From Candidatus Woesearchaeota archaeon (lineage in GTDB: Archaea > Nanobdellota > Nanobdellia > Woesearchaeales > GW2011-AR9): a stretch of DNA of 9,279 nt. The position numbers and the translations under genes are program-made. The number at the start of each line of letters is the position of its first letter. Positions within the stretch are counted from its first letter, which is position 1. The notes beneath the pieces are model-generated. The model searched no databases. It saw only the letters and a program-made list of their open reading frames with translations, and was not told where the DNA came from. The stretch is taken from positions 1-9,279 of the forward strand of contig JACPIL010000026.1 of assembly GCA_016188105.1 (NCBI GenBank), written 5' to 3'. Shown here one piece after another: positions 1-5,956 of the stretch.

Positions 1-1604
1 AAAGCATGGCTTGGGCTTTTAGTAATTTCTGCAGCCAAGACTTCAACTACTATTGCTTGTTCAAACCAGACTTCTGGTTTTATGTCGCTAACCACTACCC
101 GAGCAGGTTTATGATCGACTTGATATTTCTTTAGCTTCTTAGGCAGTTCAGCTAACATTTCATCGGTTAGGCCGGTTCCTAACTTCGTTACCGTTTCAAA
201 AGTATCTTCCTTGTCATTATAACAAGCGCAAAGTAATGCTCCAAACGTTCCGGAACGTTTTCCTCTACCGTAAAAAGCTCCTACGATCACTAAATCAAAG
301 GTATCAGTCATTTCAGTATGATATTCCTTCTTCCATTTGATCCAATTCCAGCCTCTAGTGCCAGCCTGATATTCAGAATCCATTCCCTTGATCATTACTC
401 CTTCTTGTTTTTCCTTGAGCATTTTTTGAAAAAACTTTTCCACTTCTTGTACATCATCAGTTACGATTTTATCAGCTAGAGTAAGATGTTTTCCTTTGTT
501 CACTATTTTTGCAAGTTGCTCAGTTCTTTTTTCATACGATTCATGCAAGAAAGATTTTCCATTATAATGCAGGAGATCAAACAATTTCAATTGCACCGGC
601 ACTTTTTTGACATATTCCTCTATATCTGTTTTTCTTTTGCGCTGCATCAAAACTTGAAAATGCAATGACTTCCCCTCTTTATCTATAGCGATTACTTCTC
701 CTTCCACCACAAATTCTTTTGCAGAAATCTGTTCCTGCAGATACTGAACTACATCTGGATATTGTTCTGTAATTGTGTCCATCCTGCGCGAGAATAAAGT
801 GATTTTCCCTTCTTTTGTTTTATGTGCCTGGATGCGTTCGCCATCATATTTTGCTTCTACTCCCAGCTTACCAGGAATTTTCTCATGAACTTCATCTAAT
901 GCCTCTACTCTCTGCGCCAGCATCATCTTGATCGGCCTGCCAACATGCACATCAATTTTTTCAATGCCTTTCAAACCTTTTTTAGCTAGAGTTTCTGCAA
1001 TTATGCCCACATCAGGACAGATGTTGTAGGCCTTTTCTAACAGTTCTTTATTCTTCTTATCCCCGGTATAAGCTATAGCCAGTGCATCTAGAACGGTCAT
1101 ATCTCCTGCACCCATGCGTAAAGTTCCGAGAGCAATTCTGATGATATACTTAGCTCCTTTTGGAGATGATTTTTGCAGTAGATTGACCAGGATATTTACC
1201 TTCTCTTCCTGTGACCCTACCCCGATAGTTTTTGTTATTTTGTGTAGTTTTTCGAACAATTCTTTGACTGTTAATTTTCCTACTGGAACCAGTGTTAGTG
1301 GTTTTTTCTGTAGTAATTTCTCTGCTGTCAGTCCGGCGTCACCAGCTTCTTGCATAGTTTTTTTGACCTTGATTTCATCTAAACCAGCAGCTTTAGCGAT
1401 TGCTTTGAGAGCAGACTTCTCTGCCAAACCTAAAACCACTCCTTCATATTCTGAAGCAATTTGGCCTAGAGTTAAGTAAGAGATGACCGCAATATCCTCT
1501 TCTGGCACTTTCTTAAAGAAATCAGCGAGAATTTCCCTCATTTTATTACCGGAAGAGGTTTGATCTAATTCCTCATACAGATCTGCAAGTTTTTGAAAGT
1601 CCAT
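1..1604 (-). CDS. lig: ATP-dependent DNA ligase, C-terminus cut by window edge
   Basis: Joins nicked DNA by an adenylated-lysine mechanism in replication and repair. The start is the ATG at 1604-1602, giving 534 complete codons before the window edge. Visible domains are an N-terminal helical DNA-binding domain (about residues 1-215), then the nucleotidyltransferase core. Motif I is KYDGER at 252-257 with K252 as the adenylated lysine. LFDLLHYNG is in the motif III region, EGVMIKG at 401-407 is motif IV, and WIKWKK at 421-426 is motif V. The OB-fold follows, and the frame ends inside its last part (EITKSPSHA). Archaeal ligases are usually about 560-600 residues, so a few dozen residues are probably missing. 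The frame is intact with no frameshift. It is divergent from the kinase gene at 1693 and has its own TATA box 24-32 bases upstream, implying a nearly leaderless mRNA. The family assignment is secure. ATP rather than another cofactor is known for the family, not seen here. Confidence 0.96.
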   Translation of the reverse strand, partial: MDFQKLADLYEELDQTSSGNKMREILADFFKKVPEEDIAVISYLTLGQIASEYEGVVLGLAEKSALKAIAKAAGLDEIKVKKTMQEAGDAGLTAEKLLQKKPLTLVPVGKLTVKELFEKLHKITKTIGVGSQEEKVNILVNLLQKSSPKGAKYIIRIALGTLRMGAGDMTVLDALAIAYTGDKKNKELLEKAYNICPDVGIIAETLAKKGLKGIEKIDVHVGRPIKMMLAQRVEALDEVHEKIPGKLGVEAKYDGERIQAHKTKEGKITLFSRRMDTITEQYPDVVQYLQEQISAKEFVVEGEVIAIDKEGKSLHFQVLMQRKRKTDIEEYVKKVPVQLKLFDLLHYNGKSFLHESYEKRTEQLAKIVNKGKHLTLADKIVTDDVQEVEKFFQKMLKEKQEGVMIKGMDSEYQAGTRGWNWIKWKKEYHTEMTDTFDLVIVGAFYGRGKRSGTFGALLCACYNDKEDTFETVTKLGTGLTDEMLAELPKKLKKYQVDHKPARVVVSDIKPEVWFEQAIVVEVLAAEITKSPSHA

Positions 1605-1605
1605 A

Positions 1606-1620
1606 AACCTTAAAAAGGTT
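1606..1620. repeat. Short perfect inverted repeat at the ligase transcription start
   Basis: AACCTT, a 3-base AAA spacer, then AAGGTT, forming a perfect 6-base-arm palindrome. It lies between the ligase TATA box (1628-1636) and the ligase ATG (1604), overlapping the predicted transcription start. A repressor bound here could block initiation. Arms of this length in A+T-rich DNA can also arise by chance, so an operator role is only a suggestion. Confidence 0.3.
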
Positions 1621-1627
1621 AATTTCG

Positions 1628-1636
1628 TATATAAAA
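1628..1636 (-). promoter_or_regulatory. Archaeal TATA box for the DNA ligase
   Basis: Read on the minus strand this is TTTTATATA, a good match to the archaeal TATA consensus. Its centre lies about 28 bases before the ligase ATG at 1604. Archaeal transcription starts about 25-27 bases past the TATA centre, so the mRNA would begin within a few bases of the start codon, that is, leaderless or nearly so. No Shine-Dalgarno-like purine run precedes this ATG, which agrees. Confidence 0.6.
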
Positions 1637-1661
1637 GTATTTGTTGTTTTTAGAGAGTTAG

Positions 1662-1673
1662 TTTTATAAAAAA
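1662..1673 (+). promoter_or_regulatory. Archaeal TATA box for the kinase gene
   Basis: TTTTATAAAAAA, centred about 26 bases upstream of the ATG at 1693, so transcription should begin at the start codon. It sits back-to-back with the ligase TATA box in an 88-base divergent promoter region (1605-1692). No ribosome-binding purine run lies directly before the ATG, supporting a leaderless mRNA. Confidence 0.6.
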
Positions 1674-1692
1674 GGGCCTAAAATAAATAATC

Positions 1693-2595
1693 ATGGGTAA
1701 ATTGATCAAGCTTCCTGGACTGCCAGAACAGTACACTATCCAAGCTAAATTTTTTTCCACTAGTAATTCTAAATTATATCATGGCCTTGATAAGGAGACC
1801 AATCAGCGCGTGTTTGTTAAAGAATGCAACTATGATGATGAATTCTGTCGTGAAGTCGCTGCCTCTACCCGGCTTTTTGAAAGAGGAGATAATGGTCTCT
1901 TTGTGCCAATCCTTAATTCCTTTCCTGATGGAAATTACTTGGTAATGCCTTACCTGAAAGGAGGAAATTTATGGAATTATCGCAAAAGTAGAAAAGGTCT
2001 ATCCTTAACTGAAGCCTTACCTCTTGCAGTTCAAATCGGTCAAGCTTTAGAATATCTTCACACTCTCGGTATTATTCATAATGACATGAAGTCAGGCAAC
2101 GTCTTGTTAAGTAAATCTAGTACAACTCCACCAGCAACCCTAACCGCAAAGTTGACTGATTTAGGATCATGTTACGGCATTCCAGATTTAGAACCAGGGT
2201 CTGGCGCTGGCACCCGCGAGTATATGGCTCCAGAAAAGTTGCTAAGTCGAGGTTCTAAGCCAATAACTCATCTAGTTGATATTTATTCCTTAGGACTGAT
2301 AATCCACGAAATAATAACTAATAGCCTCTTGTATGAGTTTCCTAAGGAAAGAAGAAAAGAATTAGAATCCGATGAGGAAAAACTAGAAGAAGAGATGTAT
2401 AAGTTTCAACTCGCTAAACGTAAAGAACCAATTCCACCCCATGAAAAAATTCCAGAAAAAGTTTTAAATGTTATAAAGAAATCCTGCGAAGACAATCCCG
2501 CAGATAGATATCAAAAAGCTTCTGAAATGGTCAAAGATTTAGAAAACGCAGTAGCGGAAAGCTTGCGACTGCAGAACGTTGAAGAAATTTTCTAA
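1693..2595 (+). CDS. Hanks-type serine/threonine protein kinase
   Basis: Predicted soluble protein kinase of 300 residues that transfers phosphate from ATP to Ser/Thr of unknown targets. Visible landmarks are the VAIK-type lysine K43 in VFVKE, helix-C glutamate E54, and the hinge MPYLKGGNLW at 85-94. The catalytic loop is HNDMKSGN at 129-136 (D131, K133, N136), the metal-binding motif is DLG at 156-158, GTREYMAPE is at 173-181, DIYSLG at 196-201, and R272 is the subdomain XI arginine. The catalytic residues are present, so activity is plausible. Oddities are an ATP loop near 18-32 (KFFSTSNSKLYHG) without the usual GxGxxG glycines, N instead of R before the catalytic D, DLG rather than DFG, and a Thr/Pro-rich insert near 142-152. 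An acidic/basic helical stretch at 217-245 may be an insert. There is no membrane segment or sensor domain. The motifs rule out an atypical RIO kinase. Confidence 0.92.
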   Translation: MGKLIKLPGLPEQYTIQAKFFSTSNSKLYHGLDKETNQRVFVKECNYDDEFCREVAASTRLFERGDNGLFVPILNSFPDGNYLVMPYLKGGNLWNYRKSRKGLSLTEALPLAVQIGQALEYLHTLGIIHNDMKSGNVLLSKSSTTPPATLTAKLTDLGSCYGIPDLEPGSGAGTREYMAPEKLLSRGSKPITHLVDIYSLGLIIHEIITNSLLYEFPKERRKELESDEEKLEEEMYKFQLAKRKEPIPPHEKIPEKVLNVIKKSCEDNPADRYQKASEMVKDLENAVAESLRLQNVEEIF

Positions 2596-2613
2596 ACTGG
2601 TTCCAGACGATAC

Positions 2614-2626
2614 TTTTTTATATATT
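2614..2626 (+). promoter_or_regulatory. Candidate TATA box before the small membrane protein
   Basis: TTTTTTATATATT, centred about 24 bases before the ATG at 2644. This would give a start of transcription at or just after the AUG, a little close but within range. A weak purine run (GAAGAAGGA) ends three bases before the ATG, so translation from a longer kinase read-through transcript is also possible. The preceding T-run could also help terminate kinase transcripts. Confidence 0.45.
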
Positions 2627-2643
2627 CTGAAGAAGAAGGACTT

Positions 2644-2976
2644 ATGGTCAATCTGCTCAAGGAAATGGCAAGAAGAGTAACTTTACTGGATATTCTTGAG
2701 GAATCCAAACAAGCCGACAAGTTTTTTCAAACTATAGAAGATGAAGATAAGCGGTCTTGGTATAGTTTTAAATATCTTACCAGAACTGCTTGTCGAGTAA
2801 CTACGCGTCTTTTAGTTGGTGATGGAGTAGCTTTATCCGGGATTGCTGCTTCTTCAATGTATTCTGATAGTCGTTGGGCAACCATGGGTTCGGCCACTTT
2901 CGTTGCTGCGTACTTGATAGATTATATCTTGTTTGACTATCTACAGCCGTCAAATCTTAAACATGAAAATCAATAA
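2644..2976 (+). CDS. Small predicted membrane protein, unknown function
   Basis: A 110-residue protein I do not recognise. The first 50 or so residues are charged and helical (EEMARR-like basic start, then acidic EDEDKRSW). Two hydrophobic segments follow: about residues 57-73 (LLVGDGVALSGIAASSM) and about 80-98 (ATMGSATFVAAYLIDYILF). This suggests two membrane helices joined by a short turn, with a polar tail. The spacing vaguely recalls small two-helix DUF2061-type proteins, but the match is too weak to claim. Its last 14 bases overlap the start of the oxygenase gene (ATG 2963), suggesting translational coupling and a shared operon. It may anchor or partner the downstream pair, which is inference from position only. 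Confidence 0.75.
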   Translation: MVNLLKEMARRVTLLDILEESKQADKFFQTIEDEDKRSWYSFKYLTRTACRVTTRLLVGDGVALSGIAASSMYSDSRWATMGSATFVAAYLIDYILFDYLQPSNLKHENQ

Positions 2977-3580
2977 TTGGCTTAATCCTCAAAATTTCTC
3001 AGCAGAAAAGATCAAGAGATATCAAGCTGCTTTTTCCAGCAACAAACCGTTTCCATATTTAGAACTTGCTAATTTTATCAAACCAGAGAAAATAATTGCT
3101 CTGCTTCAAGCCTTGAACGAACAAGAATTCTCGCCAAAACAAGCTGATCTATTTCAATTTCTGCAGACCTCTGATTTGTTATATAGTGATGATCCAGTTT
3201 TGAAAGAATTCATTGCTTTATTTTCTTCACCAGAATTAATTGCCTTGATGCATGATGTCACCAACCTGAAGCTAAATGGAAAAATCGACCTCTTTGCTTC
3301 TATTTATCAGGATACTGATTTTCTGCTCCCGCACGATGATCAGCTGCCTGGAAGAAAGATTGCTTTCATGCTTTATCTCAATGACCTAGATGAAAAAGAC
3401 GGCGGTGCTTTAGCCTTCTACGAAACAAAGAATAAAACCCCGACAAAAATTTCCAAAAGAATCATCCCTAAAGCCGGTACTCTGGTATTTTTTGAAGTAT
3501 CGCCGCTCTCCTTTCATACCGTTGAAGAAGTCGTAATCGATACACAACGTATAACCTTAAGTGGGTGGTTTTATGGATAG
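2963..3580 (+). CDS. Fe(II)/2-oxoglutarate oxygenase, OGFOD1/Tpa1 catalytic-domain homologue
   Basis: Predicted prolyl hydroxylase of 205 residues, a single double-stranded beta-helix domain. The iron triad is visible as H124-x-D126 (LPHDDQLPG) and H185 (SPLSFHTVEEV), with R196 eleven residues later (RITLSGWF) as the 2-oxoglutarate anchor. The same H-to-R spacing occurs in Tpa1. From memory of human OGFOD1, matching landmarks are FP...NFI at the N-terminus, LYKFQQSDDL (here LFQFLQTSDL), CHDDELEGRRIAFILYL (here HDDQLPGRKIAFMLYL), LVFFEVSPxSFH and SGWFxG. Known family role: OGFOD1/Tpa1 hydroxylates a decoding-centre proline of uS12. Whether this archaeal protein does so is inference. ATG 2963 is preferred over an in-frame TTG at 2933, as it is a better codon and leaves only a 14-base overlap with the upstream gene. 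It overlaps the next gene by 8 bases. No signal peptide is seen, so it is cytoplasmic. Confidence 0.9.
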   Translation: MKINNWLNPQNFSAEKIKRYQAAFSSNKPFPYLELANFIKPEKIIALLQALNEQEFSPKQADLFQFLQTSDLLYSDDPVLKEFIALFSSPELIALMHDVTNLKLNGKIDLFASIYQDTDFLLPHDDQLPGRKIAFMLYLNDLDEKDGGALAFYETKNKTPTKISKRIIPKAGTLVFFEVSPLSFHTVEEVVIDTQRITLSGWFYG

Positions 3581-4139
3581 AAGGGTAAATGATCTTAATC
3601 ATGGATACCTTAAAGAGGAAACTAAACAGAAAGTTCGGAAATCATTTTTCCACTCAGACTTTCCAGCCATATTGCTCAATGACTTTTTTGATCAGGGATT
3701 TTATACAGAATTAAAGAAAAAAATTTTATCATTAAATTTTAAGAGGGATGCTGTAATCCTTCACCATTCTTATGCAATTTCCAGTTATAAAATAACTTCC
3801 AAAGAATTCTGTGACTTTATTTCCTTCATCACTAAAAAGAAGATTGATGAGATAACTTTTAGTGCTTATCTCCTAACCTGGAAGGACTATATGATTCTCA
3901 ACGATAAATATCTACAAAAACCAGGAATTGACGTAATTATTGATTTGACAGATAATTGGAACGCTGAGCTGGGCGGAGTTGTTACATTTACAGATGGAAA
4001 AGGTACTGTCTATCCTATTACTCCTACAGAAAACTCTCTGGCTATCGTAGAACGCAAGAAAAATCTGCAGAAATACATTCAATACATCAACCATTATGCA
4101 AAAGATAAGAAGAGATTGCTCTTGATCGCTAGTATATAA
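3573..4139 (+). CDS. Metal-dead oxygenase-fold protein, OGFOD1/Tpa1 C-terminal-domain homologue
   Basis: A 188-residue protein matching, from memory, the non-catalytic second domain of OGFOD1/Tpa1 (Ofd1 C-terminal type). Shared landmarks are an opening LNHGYL...FFHSDFPAILLNDFF (human INPTYL...EFEESSEILLKEFL), then YLLTWKDYMIL, DLT..W..ELGG, PITPTENSLAIVERKKNLQK (human VNPESNSLALVYRDRETLK) and YIQYINHYA (human FVKHINHRS). Aligned to the gene upstream, the iron ligands are absent: the HDD position reads NDK/DKY, and the position 11 before the terminal arginine is Q rather than H. It should not bind iron and probably scaffolds, binds substrate or dimerises with the upstream catalytic protein. 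The ATG at 3573 overlaps the upstream stop by 8 bases (ATGGATAG), so the two should be co-translated. An in-frame GTG at 3561 is a weaker alternative start. Confidence 0.85.
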   Translation: MDRRVNDLNHGYLKEETKQKVRKSFFHSDFPAILLNDFFDQGFYTELKKKILSLNFKRDAVILHHSYAISSYKITSKEFCDFISFITKKKIDEITFSAYLLTWKDYMILNDKYLQKPGIDVIIDLTDNWNAELGGVVTFTDGKGTVYPITPTENSLAIVERKKNLQKYIQYINHYAKDKKRLLLIASI

Positions 4140-4186
4140 CTATAATAGGAAATATTCTTAAATTAGCCTCATAAAAGTATAGTCCC

Positions 4187-4705
4187 ATGAATAAGCCTAT
4201 GGATCAGGAACCAGACTTGGAAGAACGCTTATCCGGTTCTACACAAAATCAGACTAACTCTTCGATGAGTCTTACTGATTTTTTCAAATATTTTGCCGTA
4301 TATGGATCAGCAAATGTTATCTTTTATACTCCTCTTATGACTGCCATTGAATTGGCTTCCCGAATGGAGCCTGAAGAACTGGCTAAATCCCGGGGCATCG
4401 GAGCAGTTATTGGTTTTCTAACTGGAGCAGCCTATGTCATGTCGCGAAAGCAGTGGGCTAGAGCATTTGGAGCCAGCCTCGGAAGTTCAGAGCTTAAAAA
4501 AACAATCGTAGATACCGTTACCGGAGTAGCAGCCATGCTCCCCTATGCCTTAATATTAAAATACGCAGTAGGAGCTTCTGAAGAAGAAATGTACACTGCC
4601 CTGGCCTTAGGAATTGCTGTAGGTGCCGGAACCGGAAGACCGTATGGAAAATTTCTTGGTGTATGTGAAAAAGTCTGCGGTTTACCCCCTCTTTTAGATA
4701 AATAG
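4187..4705 (+). CDS. AlaE-like membrane protein (possible L-alanine exporter family)
   Basis: A 172-residue integral membrane protein with a polar, Asn/Gln/Ser-rich N-terminal tail of about 30 residues and probably four membrane helices: about 35-57, 69-86, 107-129 and 136-150. Compared from memory with E. coli AlaE, the order of landmarks agrees. These are VYGSANV near the first helix (VYCSVVN in AlaE), an SR before helix 2, a basic loop after it, ADI/VDT before helix 3, an acidic loop (GASEEEM) before helix 4, then GRPYGKFLGVC (GAVYGYFLDYC). AlaE exports L-alanine in Enterobacteria, and substrate here is unknown. The extra N-terminal tail is absent from AlaE. A weak A+T-rich stretch at about 4150-4165 could be its promoter. 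Family call is moderate and substrate call is low. Confidence 0.65.
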   Translation: MNKPMDQEPDLEERLSGSTQNQTNSSMSLTDFFKYFAVYGSANVIFYTPLMTAIELASRMEPEELAKSRGIGAVIGFLTGAAYVMSRKQWARAFGASLGSSELKKTIVDTVTGVAAMLPYALILKYAVGASEEEMYTALALGIAVGAGTGRPYGKFLGVCEKVCGLPPLLDK

Positions 4706-4717
4706 AATTCCACCACT

Positions 4718-4729
4718 AAATATATAAAA
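4718..4729 (+). promoter_or_regulatory. Candidate TATA box before the MgtC-like gene
   Basis: AAATATATAAAA in the 57-base gap between the AlaE-like and MgtC-like genes. Its centre is about 39 bases before the ATG at 4763, so transcription would begin near 4750. This leaves a leader of roughly 13 bases containing AAAGGGAAAA, a weak purine-rich ribosome-binding candidate. This gene may therefore use a short-leader rather than leaderless mRNA. Confidence 0.5.
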
Positions 4730-4762
4730 TCAAAAACCCTTCTACTCAAAAAAGGGAAAATC

Positions 4763-5956
4763 ATGGTGGAATTAGTTGTTGTTGGAAATTTTCTTCTGGC
4801 TTTAGCTTTAGGCGCATTGATCGGCTTAGAGCGGGAGTATGCCAGATATAGAAAACATGCTCATGATTATGCTGGGATCAGAACATTCCCCCTCATCGCC
4901 TTATTTGGAGCCCTATCAGCTTTCTTAGGAGAAATTGTAAACCCATTGATACTTGTAGTCGGCATTCTTTTAATGGGCGCACTTATCATCCTCTCTTACT
5001 TTGTCCTTTCCAGTGGAAATAAAAAATTTCATGGCGCAACCTCTGAAGTTGCTGGTTTTCTAACCTTCTTTATTGGAGTGCTTTCCTACTTTGGTGAAAT
5101 TCAGTTAGCAGTGCTGCTGACGGTGATTATCACTATCATACTCTATTCTCGCACTATGCTGCACCAGTTTGCCCAGCATTTAAAGAAAGAAGAGATGCGC
5201 AGCACCTTACTTTTCGCGGTTATCGCTTTTGTTATCCTTCCTTTCCTGCCCAATCAAGGCTACGGACCTCATCAATTATTTAATCCTTATCTAACCTGGC
5301 TGATGGTTGTTTTCATCTCCGGCATTAGTTTTGTGGGATACATTCTCATGAAATGGTTTGGTGAAAGAGGAATTCAATTTGCTGGACTTCTGGGTGGTTT
5401 AGCCAGCAGTACTGCTGTTACTTTAAGTTTTACTGAAAAAAGCAACCAGCAATCAGCTCTTTACAAAACCTTGGCTTTAGGCGTTATTCTTGCCAACGGA
5501 GTCATGTTTGGCCGAGTATTGTTAGAAGTGTTTGCCTTGAATAGGATGCTTTTCATCCAACTTCTCTTTCCGATGATAATTTTAATGCTGGTTACCGGAA
5601 CCTTTTCTTATCTTATGTGGAAAAAAGTAAAGAATGTTAACGAAAAAATCGAACTTAAATCTCCCTTTACATTGAAACCGGCTATTAAGTTTGCCGCTAT
5701 CTTTGCGATAGTATTAGCATTTCTCAAGCTTGCTGAAACACACTTATCATCACAAGGAGTATATCTGGTTAGTTTCTTATCCGGCCTAGCTGATGCTGAT
5801 GCCATTACTTTATCCTTAGCGCAGATAGCTGGAAAATCAATCAGTTATGAAACCGCCAGAAATGGAATCATTACCGGAGTATTGGCAAACATTGCTTTGA
5901 AAGGCGGCTTAACCTTGTTTTTAGGCGAAAAAACTATAAGAGAAAAGAATGACTGA
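4763..5956 (+). CDS. MgtC/SapB family membrane protein with DUF4010 domain
   Basis: A 397-residue polytopic membrane protein with about eleven or twelve hydrophobic helices. The N-terminal MgtC-like part (about 5-130) carries the family hallmarks ALALGALIGLERE at 13-25 and AGIRTFPLIALFGAL at 37-51. The second half (about 175-390) is the DUF4010 region, with GGLASSTAVTLS at 211-222 and a similar SGLADADAITLS at 340-351, each near a membrane helix. The family is linked to magnesium homeostasis or virulence in bacteria, but the transported substrate of the long DUF4010 form is not established. Length is normal for the type and no frameshift is seen. Its stop overlaps the next start by 8 bases, so it is probably co-translated with the 5949 gene. 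Confidence 0.92.
   Translation: MVELVVVGNFLLALALGALIGLEREYARYRKHAHDYAGIRTFPLIALFGALSAFLGEIVNPLILVVGILLMGALIILSYFVLSSGNKKFHGATSEVAGFLTFFIGVLSYFGEIQLAVLLTVIITIILYSRTMLHQFAQHLKKEEMRSTLLFAVIAFVILPFLPNQGYGPHQLFNPYLTWLMVVFISGISFVGYILMKWFGERGIQFAGLLGGLASSTAVTLSFTEKSNQQSALYKTLALGVILANGVMFGRVLLEVFALNRMLFIQLLFPMIILMLVTGTFSYLMWKKVKNVNEKIELKSPFTLKPAIKFAAIFAIVLAFLKLAETHLSSQGVYLVSFLSGLADADAITLSLAQIAGKSISYETARNGIITGVLANIALKGGLTLFLGEKTIREKND

Noticed and set aside
486..668. Open plus-strand frame of 60 codons
   Set aside because: Antisense to the ligase catalytic core; composition is a shadow of the real gene.
1114..1479. Open plus-strand frame of 121 codons
   Set aside because: It lies antisense inside the DNA ligase, whose own frame is continuous with clear motifs; the plus-strand translation is Cys/Phe/Ser-rich with no recognisable features.
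1693..2595. RIO-type atypical kinase, common in archaea
   Set aside because: The activation segment with GTREYMAPE and a Hanks-type HNDMKSGN loop are present; RIO kinases lack this activation segment.
2933..2962. TTG start extending the oxygenase by 10 residues
   Set aside because: The ATG at 2963 is a stronger start, needs less overlap with the membrane-protein gene, and gives an N-terminus that matches the cap of the neighbouring domain.
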